The notes under the pieces: model-generated | Databases searched by the model: none | Told to the model about the DNA's origin: nothing | Seen by the model: only the letters and a program-made list of their open reading frames with translations | Translations under genes and position numbers: made by a program | Assembly: GCA_018105865.1 (NCBI GenBank) | Contig: CM030852.1 | Location: 6,894,034 to 6,958,033 of the forward strand | From: Metaphire vulgaris | Taxonomy: Eukaryota > Annelida > Clitellata > Crassiclitellata > Megascolecidae | Direction of reading: 5' to 3' | DNA length: 64,000 nt | Part shown: in pieces, positions 1-10,990 of the stretch | Numbering within the stretch: the stretch's first letter is position 1 | Layout of the letters: every line of letters starts with the position of its first letter

Positions 1-1994
1 GGTTCTATTTAATGGACACAAGATGCATTGCTTTAAAAAAGAGGTAAATAAAACAAGAACAGGATACTATTGGACAAACAGTTAAACGCTTAGTTAGCTC
101 GGGCAACAGCAACTGTCGTCTCTTTGGCTTTTCCGTCTGGATAACAGAGAACGCTAATGGCGGAATGACCATCACACAGACATAGATAGGGAAAATCACA
201 GCATAGATTCAGCCTTGTACACTTGTTTGACTGAACTGAGTAATGAAAGCAATTTGATCATTTCTATCTGACATGATTTCACGCCTAATCCTGTTCCATT
301 CATCCATATATAATGCAGTTGAGAATTATGTACAGTATCTATCGCCGAACTCCTAGTCTATAGTCGCAACCAAAATATGACATTCTAGGCGTTAAAATTT
401 CTAGCAAATGACAGTAATTGTCGACGGTACATATACGTACTGCATATAACTATATAAGCATGCAGGTCTATCATCCCGCATAGCATCAGCAGAATTTCAA
501 ATTTCTAAAAAAACAAATCAGAGTCTTTGACTAGGCAATGAATATTCATAGAATACACTTGACGTCGGCTTTATTATAGCGCAGTTTTATTACTTACATC
601 ATTAAATGTGCTTGCAATGTGTGTGTGAGTGTACGTGTGTGTGTGTGTGTCTGTGTATCTGTGTATCTGTGTATGTTTGTGTGTTGGTGTAGACGCTGTG
701 CATTCAATATGTGCTGATGCGTTATGCAGCTGTGTTTTGGTGGGCTTCGTATGCTGTTGCGAATGTTACAGTAGCGAAAGTACATTTCGGTGCGAATACA
801 ATGGAGCCGTTCGAGCGATGCATTGTTAACTTCACGCTCGCATTTCCTACAACTTGTTCATAGACAGAGACAGAGACAGGGGCAGAGACAGAGAGGGCTA
901 AGAAAAGGGCAATGCGGTCTGAGTTTCGTTATTATAGAGTTGCTCTGGTTCGTTAACTCGTAGTGTATTCAGTCGATGTTGTTGAAGAGACTGAACTGAT
1001 CATGCGTTCAAAGACCTCGGATTCAGTTTTAACGACATGTGGACGGCAGATGAACAGCAACACCTCGGAGTCGACATCATCTCAAGTTACACAATTGAAG
1101 ATTACAACAGTCCAAGATTATAACCAGCCTTTCAAGATATGAAACCAAAGAAACGACAGATGCAGAAACAGTTCTATAGAACTAATTTCCTGCTTCTTTC
1201 ATTTCAGTCGAGTGAAAACTAATTTCAGCAAAACAAAACAGCAGACTTATTATTGTTTCTCAACGCTGTTCGTTTCATAACTAAGATCTATTTACATTTA
1301 AAGAAACGCATTTTTTTGGATTGCGCTAGGTTTTCATATTTAGAAGGTTTACAATTGCAGCCAATCATTTTCTCTAAGCCAATCAACTGAGTGAATTTAT
1401 GAAAAATAAAAAAATAATGCAAAATTCCAGTTCGTAAAGCTGTGTACCGTCGTAAAATCTGTAGTGTTTAGGTTTATGTTAAAAGCGTAATCAGCCATTG
1501 TAACCACAGTTACCACACGAACGTCTTTATTGGCTGGAAAAAACATTTGAATCTTGTACAACATACAAAGTCCTGGAAAATATATTCTCAAGGGACTGAG
1601 ACCGTGCCCAGCTACAGTTGACATAAATCAAACGCTATACAGGGATCAGCAATCGATCGTTAGAGCGTACATGGACATACATTACTGCCTGTTTTATCAC
1701 TGGCAAAGGCCTGCGACAGTATTGCCTCATCTATCCCATGTCGTTCAACTGCCATCCAGAGCATATAATGAAGATACTTTGCGGACAAACTTCCAGATAC
1801 TGGAATCACCATCAACAATCTGATAGAGACATTAGACAAAGAGGCGAACATAGCGAGGGCAATGATCTATAGCGATCGGTTGATAAACTGAACTCCATCC
1901 ACAACCAAATGAATGTTATGTATTCAGATAGATCTGTATTCCGCATTTTATGCTTTCACTATAGTGCAATGTTTCTGTCTTGTCCAGTATCTAG
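1..1994. other. Non-coding, no gene recognised
   Basis: AT-rich sequence with a GT-rich microsatellite at about 617-682. The open frames here are short and match no family I recognise. A minus-strand frame at 1660-1851 is coding-like in composition, but I could not place it. Confidence 0.6.
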
Positions 1995-2189
1995 CAGGGG
2001 CGTAGCGACTGGGGGTATATCGATATATGTGTGTATATATATATATACCCCAAATCAGTCTACCTTAAAGTTTTTTTGATTTACATGTGGTTATATGTGG
2101 TTTATATGGTTTACATGGGTTATAGTATAGATTTATACCCACCCAAAATATTTATACCCTTCCAAATCAAATTCTTGGCTACGCCCCTG
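1995..2189. mobile_element. hAT-like MITE, family A, copy 1
   Basis: The element starts with CAGGGGCGTAGC and ends with GCTACGCCCCTG, a perfect terminal inverted repeat. It is flanked by GTATCTAG (1987-1994) and GTATCTAA (2190-2197), an 8-bp target duplication with one mismatch, as expected for hAT transposition. The interior is AT-rich, has no ORF, and is nearly identical to 38535-38719 and similar to 48927-49108. Confidence 0.8.
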
Positions 2190-2318
2190 GTATCTAATCT
2201 AGATTAAGACCATGGAGACGATTAAATTGGATTTTAATTTCGATCATGACGCTTTGTTAAGTCAAATGTTGAACGTTGCCTCAACTTTTTAGTTCGATAT
2301 GAACCGAAGTTTACTTAG

Positions 2319-2611
2319 CTTTAACCGAAGAAATCTATGTTAAAACGGTTCAAATGTTGTCAAAGTTGACGCCGTTTGATTTTGAGAACACGCCAAGACC
2401 AAAGAATTTAAGCCAAATGAAGTCCCAGGACAGTGAAATTGAAAGTTCTAAGCATTCGACGGAATTCTTTCGTTCATTTTCACTTTCACTTTCTGCTATT
2501 TTAAATGAAAAATATAGTCTACGCTCAGATTCTATTGTTAAAGATCAATGTGCGAATGTTATTCTACAGTTTTACACAAGCATTGCCAAGTTCAAAGGTC
2601 GAATACATTAG
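2319..2611 (+). CDS. Possible exon of an unrecognised gene
   Basis: The frame is open from a TTAG acceptor-like site at 2317-2318 to a TAG at 2609-2611, about 97 codons. The translation is rich in charged and polar residues with amphipathic helical stretches (for example LSAILNEKYSLRS and VILQFYTSIAKFK). It is unlike the low-complexity frames elsewhere. An internal start at 2354 is possible. A donor-like GGTCGA lies near 2598, in phase 1, which does not fit directly to the phase-2 acceptor of the similar stretch at 4525. I do not recognise a domain. It could be an exon, a decayed repeat ORF or chance. Confidence 0.3.
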
Positions 2612-2863
2612 AGACGCACAGCAAACATGTGACATCTGAACAGATAAAATGACAGATATCGAATGCAGTTGACAGTTGAAAACGCCGAACCGGACGTGGA
2701 CTCTTTTTATAGAATGGGCTTCAGCTGCAAACACAAGAACGCTCCTTACATGCTGTGCTAGTAAAGGGCGAACAAACTGAATTCCGACAGTCGTCTCCTC
2801 TGCTGTTCGCTTGAAATGCCAGCGAATACATTATGAATTATGCGACAGAAATATTGATTATAC

Positions 2864-2899
<36 letters not shown>

Positions 2900-4363
2900 G
2901 CAGCGGTCGCCTCTAACGTCGCCTTGGCTTTCTCCGAAAAGAAATTCAACATTATTTTGTGCATGTGTAAGCAAATACTGCATGACCTACTGTATACGAA
3001 TGCTTTCACTAAAAGCATTCTGCCACATATATATTGCTTCGTTAGCGGAGAAGAGGCGCTATAGAAATTCGTCTGCCGAAAGGTCATTGCCCCGCTGGTC
3101 ACGTCAACAGATTAACATCTAATCGTGGGTTCATTGACGGTCGGTGACTCTTCGTTTGGCTTACGACATCAGAGTCTTGTTTGGTTATTTCGGCAATCGC
3201 AGTTCCAGTAAGGGGCCGTCCATAAAATAACGTCACGCTCCGATGGGAGGGTCTAAGAAAGTGTGACAGTTTTCGACAGGGGTGGGGTAAAGATTACACG
3301 TGACGTCACATTTTCCATACATATAAACCCGAAATATGCGAATATTTTACTTTCGATGGATGCATTCTAACAGAAGATGTTACAAGTGAATAGTAATTAA
3401 TTACATTATTCTAGATACGTGAAATTTAAAATCTCAATTGCATTCATCATCATTGCCAGTAGTTGAATGGTTCGCTGCCGAAATTTAAAAGAGAAACTCG
3501 AATTAATAAAAATTTTATTTACTATTTAATAGTAAACCAGTTTGCAAACACTGCGATTAAACAGTTATCGGCTTTTCTGAAGATTATAATAATTTACTTA
3601 ATATTAATAAAAACCTAAAATAATTTGAGATTTTCAGTCTATTCCTCGCTGAATGTAATTATTGCGAAATGAGTCAACCACCATAGAGTTTAGCGGTCAA
3701 TTTCTTTACGATATCTATGGAGCGTTGAGTTTAGGTTATGAGAGGATGAATTTTCACATTTCAGGTCATCCGGACGCTTTATGTCGCGTCCAAGAAACAT
3801 TTGCTGCAAATATGACCTCGATTCAAACTTGAATCGTGCGACAAAGCATAAAAAAGGCCGCTAGAAAATGAACATGTTAATACTCAGCAATGGAGCGAAC
3901 GAAATAATCCCCGTATAAGCAAGATATCTTTGCTCTAGTTCGGATGGGATTTGGTTTTCAATGTCCCAGGCATTATGGTGACGACGCCATAGAAGTTTAT
4001 TGAGTGATTGATTTCGAATAATAGCATTTATTACTAGAACATTTGCAGTATACGATATATTGAGTGAGATTGAGTGAGTGCGTAAATAAGTGAGTGAGTG
4101 AATGAGTCGATTTTGAATTGTTTCGCTAATTAATGCATTCACTGTCTTCGTTCGGTTTTCGTTCGTTCATCGACGCATCCATGCAATGATTTATTATTCA
4201 CATCTTCTAAGACTCTAGGATCATTCACTTGCTCAATCGTTCACTTTAGCGAGAAATTTGACTTTGATTGATGAGCGAAATTATTCACAGAAGAAGACAA
4301 TCTCCAGGAAACAGGTAACAGGCGAAAATGCATTCGCCTGTCGTCGATCCGTCTTAAGCGTCG
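2612..4363. other. Non-coding with CAG repeat and MITE end
   Basis: It contains a (CAG)n tract at about 2862-2900 and the left end of another TIR element, GGGGCCGTCCATAAAATAA, from 3212 to roughly 3320, whose right end I did not find. The remainder is AT-rich with GAGT-type short repeats near 4060-4110. No gene is recognised. Confidence 0.5.
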
Positions 4364-4364
4364 T

Positions 4365-4461
<97 letters not shown>

Positions 4462-4463
4462 AC
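4364..4463. repeat. Compound (CT)n(CA)n microsatellite
   Basis: About 74 bases of CT run directly into about 25 bases of CA. The long Ser-Leu and Arg-Glu frames across it are artefacts. Confidence 0.95.
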
Positions 4464-4524
4464 GCATACATACATGTGACGATCAATTTAAACTCCGTAG
4501 CATTTTCTAATCTGGACTCTTCAG

Positions 4525-4780
4525 TGCTACATACCTAGTGGTCAACATATCTGCCTCTCAAGAGGATAATTTCGTTTTTGCATTTGAAATTTTCTATTGT
4601 ATAAAGCTATTGATGACAATAATAGAGAACGAGGATCAAACAACAGAAAATTGGATTACAGTTATGAATCGGATTCTTTTAGACTTAAAACGACGTTATT
4701 TAACGCAAAATGAAGAAACCTGTTCAAAATCCAAACGAATAAAAATTGAAAGGGATATTTTTGATTCATTGAAAAAGTAA
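4525..4780 (+). CDS. Possible terminal exon of an unrecognised gene
   Basis: A good acceptor (pyrimidine-rich TCTGGACTCTTCAG at 4511-4524) opens a phase-2 frame that runs to TAA at 4778-4780, about 85 codons. The translation has the look of real protein: helical, with a basic stretch SKSKRIKIERDIF near the C-terminus that could be a nuclear localisation signal, ending DSLKK. It may belong to the same gene as 2319-2611, but the phases do not join directly, so an unseen exon would be needed. No family is recognised. Confidence 0.35.
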
Positions 4781-5140
4781 AAACTGTCTGAGGAGAGATG
4801 AGCGACTGTAGCAGAGTTCTCAACAGAGAACGAGGGACCATTATGCAATGCAGCGAAGTGTAAAGAGCAATGCTGCTGGTTGGTCCCCTTATGTCCTAGA
4901 CAACCTACAGTCATGCTGAATAGGAACATGATCCCAAGTCACCTTTGGTGGAATGCAGAGAGGTCATGGAACCCTTTTTCAAAAGGAAGTCCAATAATCT
5001 TATTATATAATTCTCGATGTCCGTCCGTCCGTCCGACGGCAACACGGAGGGTATTGCAAGACGCTGTTGTCATTGACAACCAAATATTGTTTAATCAAAA
5101 CTGTATTATAATCAACGGAGCGTTTAACGAAGCGTCTTAA
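4781..5140. other. Non-coding, nothing recognised
   Basis: No domain, repeat family or splice pattern is seen apart from a short (CCGT)n run near 5022-5036. Confidence 0.5.
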
Positions 5141-5650
5141 TTGCAGCTTAAACCCCCGTCCCCCCTTCCTCACCCCATCCCTCTACCAATCGCCCCGGCC
5201 CCAACCCATTCCGGCCCATGCCTCAATCCCCGTTCCCTTCCCTCTCCCCATCTCTTTTCTCTCTCCTCATCCCTCCCCCATCACCCCGGCCCCAACACAT
5301 TCCCGGCCCCAAACACATTCCGGCCCCGGCCCCAAACCTCCGTTCCCTTCCTCTCCCCATCTCTTTTCCCTCTCCCCATCCCTCTCCCAATCGCCCCGGC
5401 CCCAACCCATTCCAGCCCGAACCCATTCCCGCTCTGGCCCTAAACCCCCGTTCCCATTCCCTCTCCCTATCCCCTTCCAACTACCCATCCCTCTCCCAAT
5501 TGCCCAGGCCCCAACCCATCAGCGCTCCGCCCTACCCCACCGGCCCCAAACCCCGTTTCCAAACCTACACAACGCTGCTCCGAAAACCCGTACAACCCAC
5601 CTTCCTCCTCCCAAACCTCCCTTCCCTCTCCCAATGCCCTGCCCCCCATT
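5141..5650. repeat. C-rich degenerate minisatellite
   Basis: Repeats built on CCCCGGCCCCAACCCATTCC and CCCTCTCCCCATC alternate for about 500 bases, almost without G on the plus strand. The proline-rich and Gly-Arg-rich frames through it are by-products. It ends against a short AT-rich stretch at 5650-5700. Confidence 0.85.
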
Positions 5651-5811
5651 ATTATATATATATATATTTATTTATTCCTTCCTAGCCTCAATACCTATTT
5701 TTATATTTAACCCCTCAAGTGGGGATTAAATTTTCAGACGTCGTCACCGTACTGGGGATTTAATTTTTGGAAAAGTGTTCTTCAGAAATGATTGCTGTAA
5801 CGTTTTAAATT

Positions 5812-6290
5812 TGCTATATCTCAGGCTATATAGGAGCTAAAAAGATAGGTTTTGCACCATTGTTTAGATTGTTTATTCCTCTTTCTAACCGTCCGTGCAA
5901 AAGAAAAAAAATTGGGGTAGAGTCCACTTTACGGCCTAAAATATCACCCTCTTCCCCCGAAAAATGTTTAAAGCCCCCTAGCAAAATATTTTCAGCGGTA
6001 ACCCCACTTTGGTCAGCGGCAAAGTTCTAAAGGAATGTCAGAGGAACAAAATAAACCAAAAAGTTTGAAATTCGGTTGACATTTGGCAAAGATCTATCAA
6101 TTCTAACCCGATGACCCCAATGTTTGAACATAAGTATTATCGGCGAATTTCGCGAAAGTTTTGAATTCTGAGAAAGTTTCCAAATTTTTTTGAATTTGCT
6201 ATACCTCAGGCTATATAAGAGCTAAGAAGATGAGGTTTGCATCATTGTTTAGCTTTTTATTCCTCTTTCTAACCGTCCGTGCAAAACAAA
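5812..6290 (+). repeat. Two direct copies of a ~95-bp unit
   Basis: The block beginning TTTGCTATATCTCAGGC at about 5812-5905 recurs with a few changes at about 6193-6288. Both copies end in CTTTCTAACCGTCCGTGCAA. This is either a tandem duplication or two ends of one element, and no coding sequence lies between the copies. Confidence 0.75.
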
Positions 6291-6510
6291 AATGTCCAGC
6301 GTTCACGAGCTTTCCGACAATCAAGTGAGAATGAGGAGCAGGCTGTTGCTCGGCGTGAAAAGCAGCACAGCAAACAAGAGAATCAAGCACTGCATGTCGT
6401 TCGACACTGCCAAATCAGTACCCCTTCCTTGACTATCAAGGTTCAGAAAAGTCACGCGAATGGGCGTTAACTCGGTTGAAGGAAAAGGCGGCGAGTTAAG
6501 GACAATTATT

Positions 6511-6700
6511 TGCGCAAAATGCTATTGCATTTGCGCAAAATCAGGTGGTAAAACAGCCAATCTCCCCCGTCATAAAATGCTATTGCATTTGCGCAAAATC
6601 GGGTGGTAAAACAGCCAATCTCCCCGTCATAAGATGCTATTGCATTTGCACAAAATCGGGTGGTAAAACAGCCAATCTACCCCGTCATTTTTGACGGGTA
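6511..6700 (+). repeat. Three ~64-bp tandem repeats
   Basis: The unit contains ATGCTATTGCATTTGCGCAA followed by GGTGGTAAAACAGCCAATCT and repeats almost perfectly three times, with CCCCGTCA at the joints. Confidence 0.85.
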
Positions 6701-6719
6701 AACACCTAGTGATAAATAA

Positions 6720-8464
6720 CACTGGTCTACGTCAATTTTGCTGACTTGAAGACAACATGTGATCTTTATGTATTTTGGTGTGCTGAATCCAAAAATCACA
6801 CCCATTTTCTCCTATCACGTCCAGTTTTTCCGCAAAACGCTGTTTACTGATTTACTGTTTACTGTAATAATGTAGCATTATGTATTATAATTCTTTAGCT
6901 ATATTGAATATGCAAAAAGTTAAGGATGTGCAAAAAGATATGCTTAATATGCAGTGGGCATAACTATTTAATAATACAACAGTTTAATAGGCAGTTTTAA
7001 ACTGCAGACGTCAACATTTTATGGATATAGGCCTATATAAGCAGCGTGAAACCGACGGCAGCATTCAGTCGTTCATGAGGCTTACAAGTCAACTATTCTA
7101 ACTAGCTTTCTGTGGAATATGTCACCCAGCACCCGAACACTTCGTGAGCAGTGCAGGAATGATCCTGACAAATTTTGCTACATCTGAGGTTGCTTTACAA
7201 CACCTAAACAAAGGAGATAGGTGTCTGAATTTGTTCATAAAGCTTAGCATGCATATTTCGCAGTTAAATTGAGTGACCAGGAAACCTTGGGCACCACATA
7301 AAGTGTGCAGGACATGTGTTGAAAGCCTCAGACAGTTCATAATGTGACTAAAGGTCAGAAAAAGTCTTAACTTTGGAGTTCCAATGGTGTGGCGAGAGCC
7401 TCGAAACCATGCATGTTGATGACTGCTACTTCTGTCTGGTAAATTTTCAGGCATGTCCACAAAGGCAAAATCTTCCATCCAGTACCCAAATCTCCCTCTG
7501 CTCTGAGACCAGTTGCTCACTGTGACAAAGTTCCTGTACCTAAAATTTCTTACGAAGATGAATTTTGTCAGTCAACAGACACCGATTGCGAAGATTTCGT
7601 GGCCTTAGAAGTTGACGCTGGAATTTCAAATAAGCTGAGTTTAATGACCTAATATGACCTAGATCTGCCAAGTCGTCAGCAGAGTTACTGGTTCAAGACT
7701 GAAGGAAAAGAATCTGTTCAGTGTTGGCCCCAGGAACCACGCTTATGTATCATGGCAGAGAGAATGAATAAACATTTCCATATGGAGGAGGAGTTTGTAT
7801 ACTGCATCAACATCAAAGGACTTTTTGAATCAATGGGATGTTATAGTTGTAGACAAGATGCTTTTTGCGACCTGATTACTGACTTATTTTGGCAACTTAA
7901 GAGCCGAGAATTATGACCTTTCAGTTAAAAATTGAAGATTGCTTTTCGAAGACTGGGAGCAAACATGAGTGTCAAGTTGCATTTCTTTCATAGCTATCTG
8001 AACTTCAAATCTTGGAGCTAATGCTTCCATCAAGACATCAAGACCATGGAACGTAGATATCAAGGCAGATGGAACTCGAACATTATGGCAGACTAAGTAC
8101 TGCTGGTGTTTACAGCGTGACAACTGTGACCATAACTATACCGGGAGCATCCAAAAAAAAAGATTCCTTTCTCAAAACTTAAATTTAAGCAACTAGCTAT
8201 TGCTCTTATTGCTCTCTTTGGTTAAAGACAGACTCATTTTTGGGCTGAATAAAAAATATTACGTGTTATCGGTTCTTCAGAATTTCCTATTTTCCCTTAT
8301 GTTTGACTTTAACACCTTTAATTAAGCATTCCTAATTTGCGAAAAAAATTTGACGTGTTGCATAATTTTTGACTTCATATCTGGAATCAGCACCTCTCAA
8401 TTGGGTAAAATCAGCAAAAATACCTAGGTCAGCAGAAATTTTTTTTTAAAAATGTAGACCAGTG
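6720..8464 (+). mobile_element. TIR element encoding a degenerate repeat protein, copy 1
   Basis: The ends are CACTGGTCTACGT and its inverted match ATGTAGACCAGTG. TAA lies on both sides (6717-6719 and 8465-8467), which fits a 3-bp target duplication. The element is 1745 bp, and a second copy lies inverted at 12288-14075. The plus strand carries a broken ORF (separate entry). The TAA duplication is of the kind known from PIF/Harbinger-type elements, but I see no DDE domain, so superfamily assignment is open. Confidence 0.8.
7118..8160 (+). pseudogene. Broken ORF of an invertebrate multicopy repeat protein
   Basis: Reading the plus strand across several frameshifts and stops gives ordered blocks: KVCRTCVESLRQ near 7300, FGVPMVWREPRNHA near 7370-7410, then DCYFCLVN, then EEFVYCINIKGLFESMG near 7790-7840, then LGANMSVKLHFFHS near 7955-8000, and FHQDIKTMERRYQGRW near 8022-8075. 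I know this series of motifs from an uncharacterised, highly repeated protein family in cnidarian, insect and other invertebrate genomes. A central part of the family protein seems to be missing between the CINIKGL and LGANMS blocks. The minus-strand frame at 7122-7520 is a shadow. Confidence 0.65.
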
Positions 8465-9257
8465 TAATCAAAAACGATAAATCAAAAATGTTGAAAAGTT
8501 TTGATGTCTTAAATTACGCCTTAATGTTGCATTTGAACGGAGTTTGAATGCGTAGAAACTGAAAATTACTTTAAAACCCGTTTTATTGATTCTAATTTAT
8601 GAGAAAAGATTAACTAAAAATCTGCAACTGGGAGCGGATCAATTGGAGATTTTCATTCTTTAGGATTACAAGTAAATTATTACTTTAATTATTTTAGTAA
8701 GTGTTAAATAATTGCTAAAGAAGTCAAAGAAATTGGTTAGTTTAACAATGGTTTTCGTTAATTAAGCTTACGGCAGTAAATTCTTTTTCGTGATAGAAAG
8801 TACCTGAATACGTGCAAAGCACTGTTTCAAAGACCCACCTATACTTAAACCAAAACTCCTAAGAGTTTTTCTTCACAATTTGATAGTTTTGAGTCTTTAC
8901 AATACCGTACTGCATAACATAGGCCTAATCTGTAGGTCTATTACAAAAATTACTGGATGCGGAAGAAATTCGGAATATATGAAAAAACCAAAGTGTGTGT
9001 GTGACAGGACTGTTCCGTCCACTCCGCTGCTGCTGCTGCTGCTGCTGCTGATCATCAATTCTCGAGTCAGGCAGAACCAGATCGAGGCATCGCAAATGAT
9101 TAAGCTTTCACCGCGAGAGAGGCGTGAAGAGTATAACAGAATACAGATTTGGATGATGTACAATTCGCATTTACTTATTAACCATGCCACGGCGAAAGCC
9201 AACAGGGAACGAGGAGATTGATTCAAAAGAATAGGAGTACTACATGGCTGCTGCTGC

Positions 9258-9310
<53 letters not shown>

Positions 9311-9516
9311 CTATTCGACGCCTTCCTAGAGTCACCGCGAATTCCTTCTGAATGGGGAATCACCAGATGAGCAAGTATATGCGGAGGAGAGGTAAAACAT
9401 AAAGACGTGCATTTGGCAGAAGAACTGAGTTCTGTGAAGACTTAAACCAAGCGTGAAGCCCTGAAACGGGATATTGCTTAAACCCAAATAGCAAGTGATA
9501 TTTCAACATCCCACTA

Positions 9517-9604
<88 letters not shown>

Positions 9605-10002
9605 TTAATTTGGTAAATTATCCGACTTGAACACAGTACAGTAAGTAAAACTGGAAGCCGTCTTCCAAGACCAAATATTTGCTGGAACAAGTCTGCGTTG
9701 AATTTATTTCTAATAAAGAAACTACTGGATAGGCAAATGCGAGTATTCTATTCACATATTAACCTACTATTTAGGCATTTTAAATTGCAGTTTAATTTCT
9801 ATCTTAATGTGACTTGAGACAGTTTTCACATTTTCATTTTTTGCTCGTTTGTATTGGATCGGATTTTGTCATACATTGAAAAGCAAAAGCTTAACCATTG
9901 AAACCGCTGTATTAATGGCCTCTTTTTCTTATAAAGAGTTGTTAAAGTTGACCGCAGTTCGTAGCGAGCAGCGCAGAGTGAAGTGGAAGTTGTGGAACTG
10001 AC
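8465..10002. other. Non-coding, microsatellites
   Basis: It contains a short (CTG)n near 9026-9049, (CT)n at about 9260-9305 and (TAA)n at about 9517-9602. A plus-strand frame at 8880-9221 is helical in look but has no splice or domain support. The next glutamate-receptor exon would be expected in this direction on the minus strand, but I could not find it here. Confidence 0.5.
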
Positions 10003-10143
10003 CTTCGTCCGGAGTCGTAAAGATACGAGACCTGCGTCCACTGGTAGTGCTGGGCGATCGATAGTATTGCTCTTTCGAAAGAGGGTCTCAGGAAGACCGT
10101 GTACCCGAACGGCCTACTCGAGTCGGGCTCCGTCCAGGGCGCA

Positions 10144-10175
<32 letters not shown>

Positions 10176-10318
10176 CGCCGCGTGACTGCACTTGGCCGGG
10201 TAGCCCTGAGTGATGTAGGGCATGTTGAAGTTCCATCCGAAAGACTCGGTCGTCGTCACTGTGGTGCGACTTGTGAGTCCAACGATTGCAAAAATCCCCT
10301 TCGACATCGTTGAGCAAA
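10003..10318 (-). CDS. Ionotropic glutamate receptor, ATD exon with poly-alanine
   Basis: This minus-strand exon encodes part of the extracellular amino-terminal (LIVBP-like) domain of an AMPA/kainate-type glutamate receptor. Telling motifs are SKGIFAIVG near its start, FNMPYITQGYP in the middle, and VFLRPSFERAILS followed by HYQWTQVSYLYDSGR at the end, which match the GVYAIFG, FITPSFP and YQW...YLYDS positions of the family. The acceptor is CCAG at 10319-10322 (phase 1) and the donor is AAG/GTCAGT (phase 2). An insert of about a dozen alanines with flanking SHAAT and PWTEPD interrupts the domain after YPAKC. The preceding exon is 10842-10990, and later exons are not found in the window. Confidence 0.85.
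10139..10183 (-). repeat. (GCC)n tract coding poly-alanine
   Basis: A nearly pure GCC/GGC trinucleotide run lies inside the glutamate-receptor exon and is read as alanine on the minus strand. It falls after the residues aligned to the ITPSFP motif, where the family normally has a short loop. Confidence 0.85.
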
Positions 10319-10323
10319 CTGGA

Positions 10324-10324
10324 A

Positions 10325-10380
<56 letters not shown>
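10324..10380. repeat. (TA)n microsatellite at a splice acceptor
   Basis: About 50 bases of TA end only a few bases from the minus-strand acceptor of the glutamate-receptor exon at 10318, occupying the place of the usual polypyrimidine tract. Confidence 0.95.
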
Positions 10381-10385
<5 letters not shown>

Positions 10386-10739
10386 TATACGGTGCTACTT
10401 ATTTATTACTTGAGCGCCTAAGAATAAGCAGCTACTGCTTTACTACTTTGAAAGCGCTATGTAAATTCAAGAGATTTTACCTACTTGCCTATTTATTTAT
10501 AGAACTTATGAGAATTGCCAAAGTATGTTATTATATGTGTTATTATGCATCGATAGGAATTACTTTTGATGAGAGTTTGAAGAATGGCGATTGCTTCGAA
10601 TTTGAAAGCTGTGGAAAAATCTCAACAATCGTCAAATCTATCTTCTGCACAACCTAATTATTGATCATTTAATGCGCATATAGTTCAGATCGCTCATAGA
10701 AGCAGCGGACCACTTTGCCAGCCGTTAGTAAATCACTCT

Positions 10740-10740
<1 letters not shown>

Positions 10741-10820
<80 letters not shown>
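10741..10820. repeat. (CT)n microsatellite near a splice donor
   Basis: About 80 bases of CT lie about 20 bases inside the intron after the minus-strand donor at 10841. Glu-Arg frames across it are artefacts. Confidence 0.95.
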
Positions 10821-10823
<3 letters not shown>

Positions 10824-10841
10824 ATAGAAAGCATGTCTTAC

Positions 10842-10990
10842 GAGCTTTGCTGATCTGAAATGCGTTGTTAATTTCCACTTGTTTTTCGTATTCGTCCAGT
10901 TTGAACTTGGACAGTGAGTGGTTGTTGTGTCTGTCCACCTGATACCTGAACGCTGATCTCGAATGATTAGAATCGGAATCAAAGAAAGCC
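10842..10990 (-). CDS. Ionotropic glutamate receptor, early ATD exon
   Basis: This minus-strand exon precedes 10003-10318. It encodes GAFFDSDSNHSRSAFRYQVD near its start, corresponding to the IGGLF...AFRFA segment that follows the signal peptide in AMPA receptors, and ends EINNAFQISKA, corresponding to the segment before FCSQFSKG. The acceptor is TTTCAG (phase 2) and the donor is C/GTAAGA (phase 1). The phase-1 donor joins exactly to the next exon and gives the expected ISKALCSTMSKG. The signal-peptide exon should lie at higher coordinates on the minus strand, but I could not identify it. Confidence 0.8.

Noticed and set aside
5141..5685. Proline-rich protein of 100-155 residues
   Set aside because: Several frames of both strands are open because the DNA is a C-rich minisatellite. 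There is no start context or domain.
6511..6700. CRISPR-like array
   Set aside because: The units repeat along their whole length with no unique spacers, and the organism is an animal.
7122..7520. 132-codon minus-strand protein
   Set aside because: It is the antisense shadow of the repeat-protein ORF on the plus strand of the TIR element.
8880..9221. Helical plus-strand ORF (113 codons)
   Set aside because: It crosses a (CTG)n run and has no homology or splice sites that I can support.
8897..9262. Next glutamate-receptor exon on the minus strand
   Set aside because: No frame shows the family motifs expected after YLYDSGR.
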